Assembly (NCBI GenBank): GCA_046483075.1
Contig: JAWODV010000039.1
Coordinates: forward strand, 62,001 to 126,000
From: JASMTM01 sp046483075
GTDB lineage: Bacteria > Thermotogota > Thermotogae > Petrotogales > Kosmotogaceae
Reading direction: 5' to 3'
DNA length: 64,000 nucleotides
The notes beneath the pieces are model-generated. The model was not told the origin of the DNA, ran no database searches, and saw only the letters and a program-made list of their open reading frames with translations. A program made the position numbers and the translations under genes. Position 1 is the stretch's first letter. Each line of letters starts with the position of its first letter. Below are positions 43,274 through 52,537 of the stretch, in pieces.

Positions 43274-44788
43274 TCATCCTCTGGATTCAACCAGTTTTTT
43301 CACTTTTTTGATTGCCTCATCCAGCTTTTTGTCAATCGTTTCAGAAAGCATCTTTTCTTTTCTGATTGTTTCAAGTACTTCCTGATAATCATCCCGTAAT
43401 GTCTGAATCAAGTTCTTTTCGAAATTTCTTATTTCTCCTGTTTCAATATCGTCAAGATAGCCCCTTGTTCCAGCATAAAGAACAGCTATTTGCTCTTCTA
43501 CAGGCATAGGAGAATACTGATTCTGCTTCAAAAGCTCTGTAAGTTTCTCACCTCTAGTTAACTGCTGCTGTGTGGCCTTGTCCAGTTCTGTTGAAAACTG
43601 AGCAAAAGACTGCAATTCACGATACTGTGCCAGGTCTATCCTCAAATTCCCTGCTATACTTTTCATAGCTTTTATCTGAGCAGAACCTCCAACTCTGGAA
43701 ACTGAAAGTCCAACATTAATTGCAGGACGATTTCCAGCATAGAATAAATTCGGGTCCAGATATATCTGACCATCCGTTATAGATATTACGTTCGTTGGTA
43801 TATATGCACTAACGTCGTTTGCAAGGGTTTCAATTATGGGTAGCGCGGTCATAGAACCACCACCGTGTTCCTCATTCAGTCTTGCTGCTCTCTCAAGCAA
43901 TCGTGAATGCAAATAGAAAACATCACCGGGATACGCTTCACGTCCGGGTGGTCTTCTTAATAACAGAGAAAGCTCACGATACGCCTCTGCATGTTTTGAT
44001 AAATCATCAAATATTACCAGGGCATCTTTGCCCTTATACATGAAATATTCGCCTATTGCTGCTCCTGCATAGGGTGCAAGATATGATAACGTTGCAGGTC
44101 CGCTTGATGTTGCAGCAACCACAGTAGTATAATCCATGGCTCCTGTTTCACGTAATTTATCTACAATGCGTGCCAGCGCTGCTGTTTTCTGTCTTATTGC
44201 AATATAAACACAGTGTACACCCTGTCCTTTTTGATTAATTATCGCATCAATTGCTATTGCTGTTTTTCCAGTCTGTCTATCACCTATGATTAACTCTCTC
44301 TGACCCCTTCCAATTGGAACAATGGCGTCAATTGCCTTCAATCCTGTTTGAAGTGGAGTATCAACGGGTTTTCTTTTTATAACACCGGGTGCTTTGACTT
44401 CAACCGGTCTGAACTCATCAGTTTCAATTTCACCTTTTCCATCAATGGGCATACCTAAAGGGTTTATTACCCTTCCAAGGAGTTTTTCACCAACAGGAAC
44501 CTGTATTATTCTTCCCGTTCTCCTAACGAGTTCTCCTTCTTTAATATTTCTATATTCACCTAAAATAACAATTCCAACATTATCTTCTTCAAGATTCAGT
44601 GTAAGGCCAAGTACACCTTTCTCGAATCGAACGAGTTCATTTGACATCACATTTTTTAGTCCATAGGCTCTGGCTATCCCGTCACCAACTTGAATAACCT
44701 TGCCGGCTTCAAAATAATCTATTTCTCTGTCTGCTTCGCTTATCTGTGATTTTAGTATTTTTGTAATTTCAGAAGGATCTATCTTCAC
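43274..44788 (-). CDS. atpA: ATP synthase alpha subunit
   Basis: 504-residue non-catalytic nucleotide-binding F1 subunit. The P-loop is GDRQTGKTAIAID, the region DALVIFDDLSKHAEAYRE is Walker B, RPPGREAYPGDVFYLHSRLLERAA and SVSRVGGSAQ are diagnostic, the latter carrying the arginine finger. Start ATG with SD GGAGGTG. Confidence 0.97.
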   Translation of the reverse strand: MKIDPSEITKILKSQISEADREIDYFEAGKVIQVGDGIARAYGLKNVMSNELVRFEKGVLGLTLNLEEDNVGIVILGEYRNIKEGELVRRTGRIIQVPVGEKLLGRVINPLGMPIDGKGEIETDEFRPVEVKAPGVIKRKPVDTPLQTGLKAIDAIVPIGRGQRELIIGDRQTGKTAIAIDAIINQKGQGVHCVYIAIRQKTAALARIVDKLRETGAMDYTTVVAATSSGPATLSYLAPYAGAAIGEYFMYKGKDALVIFDDLSKHAEAYRELSLLLRRPPGREAYPGDVFYLHSRLLERAARLNEEHGGGSMTALPIIETLANDVSAYIPTNVISITDGQIYLDPNLFYAGNRPAINVGLSVSRVGGSAQIKAMKSIAGNLRIDLAQYRELQSFAQFSTELDKATQQQLTRGEKLTELLKQNQYSPMPVEEQIAVLYAGTRGYLDDIETGEIRNFEKNLIQTLRDDYQEVLETIRKEKMLSETIDKKLDEAIKKVKKLVESRG

Positions 44789-44811
44789 TGGACCACCTCC
44801 AAACTGCTTTG

Positions 44812-45348
44812 TCAGGCTTTAGCGGAGAATGTTTTTTCAAAACGCTCTAGTCTGCCCTTAACGGTCATATCAATCACTCTATCACTAAACTCAATAATCA
44901 TACCTGCCAACAGATCATCATCAATATAAACAGAAAGAATTGACTCCCTTCCCGTTTCCGATTTGACAAGATTCTCTATTTCCTTTTTTTCACTGTCTGC
45001 TATTTCAAGAGCTGTCCTAACTTTTACCTCAATTTTTGAAACAGATTCATTCATTATTTGTTTAAATGCCATCTCTATCTCGGGTAAATAATCAAGTCTC
45101 CGTCTATCAATAATTATCCTGAGAAAATTCTTAAACACGTCGGGAATATCGTCAAAAACATTGAGAAACAGTTGCAATACCTTTCTCTTTGTCAACGTAG
45201 GATCGATTAATATCTCTCTGATCTCACTTACATTGATCATCCCGGAAGCTTTGCTTAAGCAATTATTGATTTTTTCCAGTTCATCCTCTCTTATGCTTAA
45301 AAACAAAGCCTTCGCATAACGATATGATAGAGAAGGTATATGCTTCAT
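44812..45348 (-). CDS. atpH: ATP synthase delta subunit
   Basis: 178-residue peripheral-stalk subunit linking b to F1. The N-terminal six-helix domain includes SLSYRYAKALF and FKNFLRIIIDRRRLDYLPEI, and the C-terminal VKVRTALEIADSEK and DLLAGMIIEFSDRVIDMTVKGRL match the family. Its ATG overlaps the atpF stop by 4 bases. Confidence 0.94.
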   Translation of the reverse strand: MKHIPSLSYRYAKALFLSIREDELEKINNCLSKASGMINVSEIREILIDPTLTKRKVLQLFLNVFDDIPDVFKNFLRIIIDRRRLDYLPEIEMAFKQIMNESVSKIEVKVRTALEIADSEKKEIENLVKSETGRESILSVYIDDDLLAGMIIEFSDRVIDMTVKGRLERFEKTFSAKA

Positions 45349-45833
45349 TCTTCCTTATTCTCCATTGAATTCAACATTCTTTGAGTGTACTGCCTTTTCA
45401 TTTTCTCATCCATTTCTCGACCAAGAAATCTTGCTACCAGATTAACAGACATTTCAACAGCTGAAGCCTGGATATCTTGAAGTGCCTTTTTCTTTTTATT
45501 ATTTATATCTTCTTGAGCAGCATGTTTGATCCTAGCACTTTCTTCCTTCGCCTTTTCCCTGGCCTGTTGAATAATCTGCTCAGAACGTTTTTCTGCATTT
45601 GTTATTAATTCATTTGCCTGTTCTCTGGTTTTCTGTAATTCTTCTTCATGTCTTTTTCTATATTCTTCAGCTTCTTTACGCAATTTTTCTGCATCCGAAA
45701 ACTTTGCATTGACTTCTTCCCGTCTCTTTTTTACGATTTCGAAAAAACGATCATATAGTAGTTTTTTCAAAATCCACATTAAAAGCAAAAAATTCAATAA
45801 TTGAATTACAGAGGTAAGGTTAATTTCTATCAA
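45345..45833 (-). CDS. atpF: ATP synthase b subunit
   Basis: 162-residue peripheral stalk. One N-terminal TM (SVIQLLNFLLLMWILKKLLY) is followed by a long charged helix (EEVNAKFSDAEKLRKEAEEYRK onward) that forms the right-handed stator coiled coil. Start TTG at 45833 with SD GGGGGT. It lies 37 bases after atpE. Confidence 0.94.
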   Translation of the reverse strand: MIEINLTSVIQLLNFLLLMWILKKLLYDRFFEIVKKRREEVNAKFSDAEKLRKEAEEYRKRHEEELQKTREQANELITNAEKRSEQIIQQAREKAKEESARIKHAAQEDINNKKKKALQDIQASAVEMSVNLVARFLGREMDEKMKRQYTQRMLNSMENKEE

Positions 45834-45870
45834 GTTTTTTACCCCCTTCTATTTATGTATCAAAAATGTT

Positions 45871-46116
45871 TTAAGCAACAAGTAATATCATAAACGCAAT
45901 AACTAAAGAGTATAAACCTGTCGATTCTGCAACGGCCATTGCCAGTAGCATCCTTGTGGTCAATGTACCAATCATTTCGGGTTGTCTTGACATGGCCTCC
46001 ATTGCACTTGCTCCAACACGGCCCTGTCCAATACCAGGTCCAATAGCTCCTATTCCCATTGCCAACCCTGCACCGATAAATTTGCCAAGTTGTACTAAAG
46101 CTTCTGCTAATTCCAT
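45871..46116 (-). CDS. atpE: ATP synthase c subunit, sodium-type ion-binding residues
   Basis: 81-residue two-helix rotor-ring subunit. The polar loop is SRQPEM. The first helix carries GAIGPGIGQGRVG, with Gln at the ion-ligand position, and the second MAVAESTGLYSLVIAFM, with the carboxylate Glu followed by Ser-Thr. This Gln plus Glu-Ser-Thr set matches the Na+-translocating ring of Ilyobacter tartaricus and relatives. I prefer the ATG at 46116, 8 bases after AAGGAGG, to the one at 46122. Coupling to Na+ is inferred from residues only. Confidence 0.95.
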   Translation of the reverse strand: MELAEALVQLGKFIGAGLAMGIGAIGPGIGQGRVGASAMEAMSRQPEMIGTLTTRMLLAMAVAESTGLYSLVIAFMILLVA

Positions 46117-46143
46117 AATCATTACCTCCTTAATTCATGCAAT

Positions 46144-46980
46144 TTATTCTATTACAGAACCAATATAGGCTATCGCCAGTACCGTAAAAACAAGAGCCTG
46201 TATTGCACCAATAAATATTCCAAAAAATCCCCACAAAATAGTAGGCACAAGATAATACTTAACAAGATAGCTTATTATTAATGCAAGTAAACCACCACCC
46301 ATGACATTTCCAAATAACCTTAATGAATGCGATATGGGTTTTGCTATCTCACTAATCAAGTTCATTGGCAACATCACAGGATAGGGTTCAAAGAAAGTTT
46401 TAAGCCATGTAAGAAATCCTTTTGCCTTAATTGCAAAGGCATGACTGATTATTAAAACAAATACTGCCAATGTGGCATTTGTATTTAAATCTGATGTTGG
46501 TGAATACCATGAACTTTGAAATAATGTGAATTTTATTCCATCTTCTGTAGGAACAGTATCAATTCCCGGCATAGCGCCAAGGAAATTTGACAAAATAATG
46601 AAAAGAAACAAAGTGGAAGTGATATAAAATGTCGGTTTTACAAACTCTTTTTTTGGTATAGTATCTTCAGTTAATTCAAATAAATACTCAAGCAACATTT
46701 CTATTAAAGACTGTTTATTTCCGGGAATTCTTTCAAATTTCTTTATGCTCAAAGCAAAAATTATTAAAAACGCCATCAATGCCCAGCTCACAAACAATGT
46801 CATTGGATTGATGCGACTGAATAATCCACTCCCAAAGGGTAGTTGAACGATCCAGCGTTCACCAAGACCTTCAAGGCTATAGGTATGTCCTATTATCTTC
46901 ATTACAACAAAAATAATTATGTATCCTGCACCCAGGCCTACAAGAAAAATTTTATCACCTTTAGTTAGACTAAACTTCAC
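46144..46980 (-). CDS. atpB: ATP synthase a subunit
   Basis: 278-residue Fo stator subunit that forms the ion half-channels. The essential Arg is in ISHSLRLFGNVMGGGLL, and LIEMLLEYLFELTEDTIP and FLFIILSNFLGAMPG are typical helices. Five to six TM segments. It overlaps atpI by 11 bases upstream and is followed by atpE after 27 bases. Confidence 0.95.
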   Translation of the reverse strand: MKFSLTKGDKIFLVGLGAGYIIIFVVMKIIGHTYSLEGLGERWIVQLPFGSGLFSRINPMTLFVSWALMAFLIIFALSIKKFERIPGNKQSLIEMLLEYLFELTEDTIPKKEFVKPTFYITSTLFLFIILSNFLGAMPGIDTVPTEDGIKFTLFQSSWYSPTSDLNTNATLAVFVLIISHAFAIKAKGFLTWLKTFFEPYPVMLPMNLISEIAKPISHSLRLFGNVMGGGLLALIISYLVKYYLVPTILWGFFGIFIGAIQALVFTVLAIAYIGSVIE

Positions 46981-47317
46981 TCAACCACCTCCCAAACAAA
47001 AGAAGGGAGAGCTTCAAATTTAATAGCCCTACCGCTGAACCAATAAAAAAATAAGTTCCATAACCAATAGCGCTTAAAAAACAAACTATATATAAAGCAT
47101 AACGTATAAGATAATCTCTCCATAAAATTTTATTGTTATTAGTGACTTTTTCAACTGTCAATGAAAGCAACCAAAATCCGGTGATACCAAAAGCAGTTCC
47201 ATAAAACACGCCTAACGCCATTTTGGTGCTAAAAAAATAAATCACTGCCGCTTCAATCGATGCTAGAATTATCATTATTATTGTTTCTCTTATGCTTATT
47301 CTGATCAATTTTCTCAC
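46970..47317 (-). CDS. atpI: ATP synthase protein I (AtpI-like)
   Basis: 115-residue protein with about four hydrophobic helices (IIMIILASIEAAVIYFF, GVFYGTAFGITGFWLLSL, YALYIVCFLSAIGYGTYFF). Position directly before atpB and the pattern fit the ATP synthase I family, which helps c-ring assembly. The GTG at 47317 has no good SD and the gene would overlap atpZ by 65 bases, so the start may be later (for example ATG at 47275). Confidence 0.75.
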   Translation of the reverse strand: MRKLIRISIRETIIMIILASIEAAVIYFFSTKMALGVFYGTAFGITGFWLLSLTVEKVTNNNKILWRDYLIRYALYIVCFLSAIGYGTYFFIGSAVGLLNLKLSLLLFGRWLSEV

Positions 47318-47537
47318 TTTTTTCAGCTTCTTTCAACAGATACAATATACCCTGATATAATCCTGAAAAGACTCCAAGCATCAAAAAAATTATCAACCAC
47401 ATTTTTCCCAAAGGAGCATACTTATACAACAAATAACCTAAAAGACCACCCACTATAACATTAGAAATAACAATTATTCCAAACTGAAATACTATGTTCA
47501 AGGAACCAAAACTTTTCGGATCAAAAAGTTTACTCAA
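47253..47537 (-). CDS. AtpZ/AtpI-like small membrane protein
   Basis: 94-residue protein with two TM helices (VFQFGIIVISNVIVGGLLGYLL and MWLIIFLMLGVFSGLYQGILYLL) and an Asn/Lys/Asp-rich cytoplasmic tail. This is the AtpZ (F0F1-ATPase gene 1) pattern, a subunit that often accompanies AtpI in Na+-type and bacterial F-ATPases. It follows polA by 15 bases and opens the atp section. Confidence 0.8.
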   Translation of the reverse strand: MSKLFDPKSFGSLNIVFQFGIIVISNVIVGGLLGYLLYKYAPLGKMWLIIFLMLGVFSGLYQGILYLLKEAEKSEKIDQNKHKRNNNNDNSSID

Positions 47538-47552
47538 TTTTTCACTTCCCGA

Positions 47553-50246
47553 TTAACTCCAGTAATCAGCAACTTTGATATCCACTTCCAGCGGAATATC
47601 AAGATTTGCAGCTTCTCGCATACCTTCCTTAAGTATTTTAGACATCGTCTCAACTTCATCTTCTGATACTTCATAAACAAGTTCGTCATGAACCTGCAAA
47701 ATGGGGATGCTTTTAAGTTTATTATCTTTTTTCATTCTATGAACTTTTATCATAGCAAGTTTCATAATATCGGCAGCCGTACCCTGGATTGGTGCATTTA
47801 TTGCGATTCTCTCACCTTCCTGAATTCTTGTTTTGTTTGTTGTCCTAAAATGAGGAATGTCTCTTCTTCTGCCAAAATAAGACTTTACATATCCATCTTT
47901 TTTTGCATTTTTAATGGTGTTATGGATGAATTTTCTGACATCTGGATAAGCTGAAAAGTAGTTTGAAATCATGTTTCCTGCTTCTTTTGTAGATACGTTG
48001 AGTCTACTTGCCAATCCGTATGGAGATATACCGTAGATTATTGCAAAGTTCACCATTTTTCCTACCTTTCTCATTTCATTTGTAACTGAGTCAGGCATTG
48101 TTCCATACAATCTTGAAGCGGTTAATGAATGTACATCACGATTTTCCTTAAAGGCCCTTATCAGCTCATCATCCTTACTAAAATGAGCTAAAATTCTTAA
48201 CTCTATTTGCGAATAATCTGCGCTGATAATTTTCCAGCCACTTTCTTGTGGAACCACACATTCTCTTATCTCTTTTCCTTCAATATCTCTTATTGGAAGA
48301 TTTTGCATATTAGGATTGGAACTCGATAACCTGCCGGTACCTGTTCCAGTTTGATTATACGTGGTATGTATTCTACCAGTTTTTGGATTAACCAGTTCTG
48401 GTAACGCATCTATATATGTTGATTTAAGTTTCTGATATTTTCTGTAGTCAAGCAATTTCTGGGCAACTGGATGCTTACTTACAAGACTCTCCAGAACACC
48501 CGCACTCGTTGAATAATTACCTGAACTTGTTCTTTTGGGAGGGGTAAGGTCCAATTTATCAAATAAAATATGTCCCACCTGGTTTGGTGAATTTGGATTA
48601 AAGCTCTCTCCTGCAAGTTCGAAAAGATCTTTTTTTATCTCCTTCAGTAATTTTTCGTATTTTTTTGAAAGACCGTTAAGCCTCTTAATATCCATATAGA
48701 CTCCACTCATCTCCAGTTCTGTCAAAACAGGAATCAATGGCATTTCAATTTCATGAAATAGTTTTTCAAGTTCGTTTTCATATATTTTTTTCGAGAGTTT
48801 CTTGTGCAATCTCAATGTTATTTCTGAGTCTTCTATGGAATATTTCGCTGCTTCATCAACAGATATCTTGGAAAAATCATTGCCAACCTGTTTTTTTGCC
48901 ATTAAATCTTTAAATGAAACCATCTTATATCCCAAATATTTAAGTGATAGATCATCAAGGTTAAACCTTTTCTGATCGGGATTCAAAAGATATGCACCAA
49001 TCATTGTATCGAAGTGTGGCTTATCAAGAATTATGTCGTGTGCGTAAAGGACTTCATAATCATACTTTAGATTTTGTCCGATCAATTTAACACCTGATTT
49101 TGAAAAGACCTTCTTCAATTTCTCCAGAAATTCCTTTTCATCAGGTTGCCATTTATCTGTTTCATGATTCAAAGGAACATAATACCCTTTTCCTTTCTCA
49201 AGTGAAAAGGAAATTCCAGCTATTTTTGCCACGATCGGGTTAAGAGAATCAGTTTCTATATCAAAAGAAATTAGTGAGGTTTTATCCAGTGTTTTTAGAA
49301 ACCTTTCTTCATTTTCCTTTGAGGCTATAATATTCTGGGTGTTTTCATTGTTTTCTTCATCTTTTTCGGAAAAGAACAGATCAAATTCCTTTATCAACGA
49401 CGAGAATTCAAGTTTCAAAAAAAGTTCTCTGAGTTCGTCTTTATTTATACCCCTGTAAGAAATGTCATCAAGTTCAACATCAAGCTCAGCATCTTTAACC
49501 AGTTTCACAAGGTTATACGACTTTTTGTATGCCTCTTCTCCGTCAATCAATTTTTTACGAAGTGAAGGTGTCAGCTGTCTAATATTTTTATAAACATTTT
49601 CTACAGTGCCATATTTTTTTAAAAGCCTTTCGGCAGTTTTCTTTCCAATTCCTCTTATTCCAGGAATATTGTCACTTGAATCGCCCATCATGGAAAGAAA
49701 CTCATGAATTTTGCTGGGTGGAACGCCATACTTCTGAACAATTTTTTTGTAATCGTATTTTTCGAGATCGGTAAGCCCTGTTACAAAACGCATGACCTTT
49801 ATTCTGTCGTCCACCAGCTGAAGTATATCCTTATCCCCGGTAACGATTACTATTTCATCAAAATCATCATAAAAGTGTTTTGACAGAGTAGCTATGATAT
49901 CATCAGCTTCAAGACCTGCTTTCCATAGAAATTTAATACCAAATCCATTTACCAGATCTGGAATATATCTAATTTGCGAAACCAATGCATCTGGCATTTC
50001 AGGCCTTGTTGCTTTGTAATCTTCAAACATTTCGTGACGGTGTGTTTTTTCCTTTCTGTCAAAAGCAAATACTGCGGAATCATCCTCAGTGATTGTTTCC
50101 TTTATAAATTTTGAAAGCATTCTGGTCGTACCAAAAACTGCATTTGTTGGCTCTCCTGCTGAGTTGGTCAAAGAAACATCAATTGCATAATAGGCGCGAT
50201 AAAAAATCGCTGTCCCGTCAAACAAATAAAGTCTTCTACTACCCAT
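47553..50246 (-). CDS. polA: DNA polymerase I
   Basis: 897 residues with all three parts. The 5'-3' flap nuclease is at about 1-290 (LYLFDGTAIFYRAYYAI, GDKDILQLV, LSMMGDSSDNIPGIRGIGKK). The 3'-5' proofreading domain is at about 310-480 and keeps its acidic residues (SFDIETDSLN, QNLKYDYEVL, YSIEDSEITL), so it is probably active, unlike Taq polymerase. The polymerase domain has motif A DYSQIELRILAHFS, the O helix RKVGKMVNFAIIYGIS and motif C QVHDELVYEV. I chose ATG at 50246, 7 bases after AAGGA. Earlier ATG codons are in frame. It overlaps the upstream gene by 8 bases. Confidence 0.97.
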   Translation of the reverse strand: MGSRRLYLFDGTAIFYRAYYAIDVSLTNSAGEPTNAVFGTTRMLSKFIKETITEDDSAVFAFDRKEKTHRHEMFEDYKATRPEMPDALVSQIRYIPDLVNGFGIKFLWKAGLEADDIIATLSKHFYDDFDEIVIVTGDKDILQLVDDRIKVMRFVTGLTDLEKYDYKKIVQKYGVPPSKIHEFLSMMGDSSDNIPGIRGIGKKTAERLLKKYGTVENVYKNIRQLTPSLRKKLIDGEEAYKKSYNLVKLVKDAELDVELDDISYRGINKDELRELFLKLEFSSLIKEFDLFFSEKDEENNENTQNIIASKENEERFLKTLDKTSLISFDIETDSLNPIVAKIAGISFSLEKGKGYYVPLNHETDKWQPDEKEFLEKLKKVFSKSGVKLIGQNLKYDYEVLYAHDIILDKPHFDTMIGAYLLNPDQKRFNLDDLSLKYLGYKMVSFKDLMAKKQVGNDFSKISVDEAAKYSIEDSEITLRLHKKLSKKIYENELEKLFHEIEMPLIPVLTELEMSGVYMDIKRLNGLSKKYEKLLKEIKKDLFELAGESFNPNSPNQVGHILFDKLDLTPPKRTSSGNYSTSAGVLESLVSKHPVAQKLLDYRKYQKLKSTYIDALPELVNPKTGRIHTTYNQTGTGTGRLSSSNPNMQNLPIRDIEGKEIRECVVPQESGWKIISADYSQIELRILAHFSKDDELIRAFKENRDVHSLTASRLYGTMPDSVTNEMRKVGKMVNFAIIYGISPYGLASRLNVSTKEAGNMISNYFSAYPDVRKFIHNTIKNAKKDGYVKSYFGRRRDIPHFRTTNKTRIQEGERIAINAPIQGTAADIMKLAMIKVHRMKKDNKLKSIPILQVHDELVYEVSEDEVETMSKILKEGMREAANLDIPLEVDIKVADYWS

Positions 50247-50598
50247 CTTCATTTCCTTCTTTTTCCTGCAATTCTTCCATTGTACTGACTGCATTCCGGA
50301 GGTGTGGTATAACAATAGAACCACCTACAACCAGCGCTACATTAAATGCTTCAATAAATTCATCGAGGGTGGTATTCAGCCTTTTACACTGAATCAGATG
50401 ATAGGTTACACAATCATCGCAGCGCAAAACCATAGAAGATACCAACCCCAATAACTCCTTGGTTTTTCTGTCAAGCGTGCCATCTTTATATACTGCTGAA
50501 TCAAGGGCAAAAAATCTTCTGGTATCAACATTGCCATATTCATGAATTTTTTCATTTATTTTCTTTCTAAACTCTTTGAATTCCTCTACTCTTTTCAT
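50239..50598 (-). CDS. carboxymuconolactone decarboxylase/AhpD-like protein
   Basis: 119-residue all-helical protein of the CMD/AhpD fold. The motif is LRCDDCVTYHLIQCKR, a CxxC followed by His as in AhpD-type disulfide reductases, and EFIEAFNVALVVGGSIVIPHL is the helix that follows. A peroxidase-like or alkylhydroperoxidase role is typical for the CxxC members, but the partner is not shown. Positioned 12 bases after tatD and overlapping polA. Confidence 0.85.
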   Translation of the reverse strand: MKRVEEFKEFRKKINEKIHEYGNVDTRRFFALDSAVYKDGTLDRKTKELLGLVSSMVLRCDDCVTYHLIQCKRLNTTLDEFIEAFNVALVVGGSIVIPHLRNAVSTMEELQEKEGNEDG

Positions 50599-50610
50599 AA
50601 ATACCTCGCT

Positions 50611-51411
50611 TCAAATTCCAAATAATTCTATACCATTATCACACAATTTTTTGGAACATTCCGTAACACTTATTCCTTTAACATCCGCGATCTTATTAAT
50701 TACATATTCAACGTATGCTGGCTGGTTTCTTTTGCCTCTATATGGTTGAGGAGGCAAAAATGGACAATCTGTCTCTGGGAGCAGGAAGTCAATCTCAGTG
50801 TTTTTCACTGCTTCCCTTAACTTATGATTCTTCTTGTACGTTACTGGTCCGCCAATACCAATCTTGAAACCCATATTAACTACTCTTTCAGCGTAATGTT
50901 TGTCTCCTGAAAATGCATGAACGACTCCCTTCAAATTACCCGCGAATTTTTCTAAAATCTCAAGGGCATCCTCATAGGCATCTCTTACGTGAATAATAAC
51001 GGGTAACTTTTTTTCCATGGCAAATTCAAGTTGTTCAGCAAACATAATTCTTTGAGTTCTCCGGGGTGAAATATCTCTATAATAGTCCAATCCAATCTCT
51101 CCAATTGCAACGACTTTAACAGACTTGCCAAGCTCTTCAAGTCTTTCTCTATAATTTCTTTTCGCAGATGCAACATCGTGGGGATGAATACCGACTGCAG
51201 AATAAACTTTCCTGTTTTTTTCTGCAAGTTCAATGGCAGCAACTGATGCATCAATATCGATGCCAACTTCTATTACGAAATCAAATCTTTCTTCAATATC
51301 TTTAAGTATTTTTTCTCTATCGTTATCAAACTGTGAAAAGTTTATGTGAGAATGTGTGTCACAGATGTTCGTATTACGCGTTTGCTTTAATGTAGAGTAT
51401 GTCTCCGTCAT
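50611..51411 (-). CDS. TatD family metal-dependent hydrolase
   Basis: 266-residue TIM-barrel nuclease-type hydrolase. Metal ligands are in CDTHSHINF, AIGEIGLDYYRD, PVIIHVRDA, VVHAFSGDKH and LPETDCPFLPPQPYRG, all at canonical positions. TatD proteins act as DNases or peptide-handling hydrolases, and this sequence does not tell which. The ATG at 51411 makes it overlap the ychF gene by 38 bases, with SD AAGGA at a long distance. Confidence 0.93.
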   Translation of the reverse strand: MTETYSTLKQTRNTNICDTHSHINFSQFDNDREKILKDIEERFDFVIEVGIDIDASVAAIELAEKNRKVYSAVGIHPHDVASAKRNYRERLEELGKSVKVVAIGEIGLDYYRDISPRRTQRIMFAEQLEFAMEKKLPVIIHVRDAYEDALEILEKFAGNLKGVVHAFSGDKHYAERVVNMGFKIGIGGPVTYKKNHKLREAVKNTEIDFLLPETDCPFLPPQPYRGKRNQPAYVEYVINKIADVKGISVTECSKKLCDNGIELFGI

Positions 51412-52453
51412 GAATTATCTCATCCTTCCCTGCCAGTTTAACCATCCCTTCTTTCCTTGCTTCGGCCATACTACCAGCTTTAATAAAATTATCGAAATGA
51501 ACAATTTCTGCTTTAACAAAGTGTTTTGCAAGATCAGTATGTACCTTTGCAGCTGCTTCGAACGCTGTTGATCCTTCACGAACTGTCCATGCCTTCACTT
51601 CGTCTTCCGATACAGTGAAAAAAGATATTAATCCTACAAAACTATAAACAACCTTTGAGAACCTTTTTATACCACTTTCCTTGATTCCCAGGTCATCCAT
51701 AAACAATTCTCTTTCTTCCGTATCAAGTTCTTTAAGCTCCTGTTCTATCTTACCTGAGAACTCAGTATAAGCAAAATTGTTGATTTCGCATGCATTAAGA
51801 ATTTCTTCTTTTCCCTCATAATTTCCATCTTTTATTTGATCCTCATGCAGGTTAATAGCAAAAACTATTGGTTTGCCTGTGAAGAGTGACAGTGAACCTA
51901 TAATCTTTTTTTCATGTTCATCCAAAACAAGCTGACGAATGAATTTTTCATTTTCTAAATGTCTGTTTATCTCATTAAGCAATTTATGTTCTTTTTGTTC
52001 TTCTTTGCTGAGTCCTTTTTTAATTTCATCCTCTTCCAGTCTTTTTAATCTGGTTTCAACAATATCCATATCCCTGATGACAAATTCGGACTGAACAGCA
52101 TTTATTTGTTTAACAGGAGTGTCAAGATTTTCAGGCCATGGTACAGCTGTATTTTTAAACGCTCTTATAACCGCTACTATCGAATCGGCATTTTGGATTT
52201 CCTGGAATATCTTATTTTTCTCTTTTCGATTAATTGAAAGATCAAAACCCGGAATGTCTGTAAAATTAAGTGTAGCGTAGGTTGTCTTTTTTGGGTTATA
52301 TATATGTGATAATTTTTCCAACCTTTCATCAAAAACCTCAGCAACTCCATGTACTGACTGATTATGATGAACGTTACTTGTATCTACATCAGTTAATAAC
52401 CTAAAAAGTGTGGTTTTGCCAGAAAGAGATAATCCAAATATACCAATATCCAT
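51374..52453 (-). CDS. ychF: YchF/OLA1-type ribosome-associated NTPase
   Basis: 359-residue Obg-related P-loop protein. The G1 loop is GLSLSGKTTLF (family GLPNVGKST), G3 is DIPGF, and the G4 motif reads INLHED, the NxxE form that in YchF favours ATP over GTP. A coiled-coil insertion (about 150-200) and a C-terminal TGS domain (AWTVREGSTAFEAAAKVHTDL to DGDILYIKAN) complete it. I chose the ATG at 52453 (7 bases after GGAGG). ATG at 52456 is 4 bases from it. First gene of the polA-atp operon. Confidence 0.92.
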   Translation of the reverse strand: MDIGIFGLSLSGKTTLFRLLTDVDTSNVHHNQSVHGVAEVFDERLEKLSHIYNPKKTTYATLNFTDIPGFDLSINRKEKNKIFQEIQNADSIVAVIRAFKNTAVPWPENLDTPVKQINAVQSEFVIRDMDIVETRLKRLEEDEIKKGLSKEEQKEHKLLNEINRHLENEKFIRQLVLDEHEKKIIGSLSLFTGKPIVFAINLHEDQIKDGNYEGKEEILNACEINNFAYTEFSGKIEQELKELDTEERELFMDDLGIKESGIKRFSKVVYSFVGLISFFTVSEDEVKAWTVREGSTAFEAAAKVHTDLAKHFVKAEIVHFDNFIKAGSMAEARKEGMVKLAGKDEIIHDGDILYIKANA

Positions 52454-52487
52454 CATTATTCCTCCACTTTTTTGTGTCCACAAATAT

Positions 52488-52515
52488 ATATTAACAGAAA
52501 GAATAACCATTTGAA
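52488..52515 (-). promoter_or_regulatory. promoter of the ychF-polA-atp operon
   Basis: On the minus strand TTCAAA (52515-52510), 16 bases, TAATAT (52493-52488), between rnpB and the ychF start. Confidence 0.45.
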
Positions 52516-52537
52516 GGGTAACCTATTAAATAAAGAA

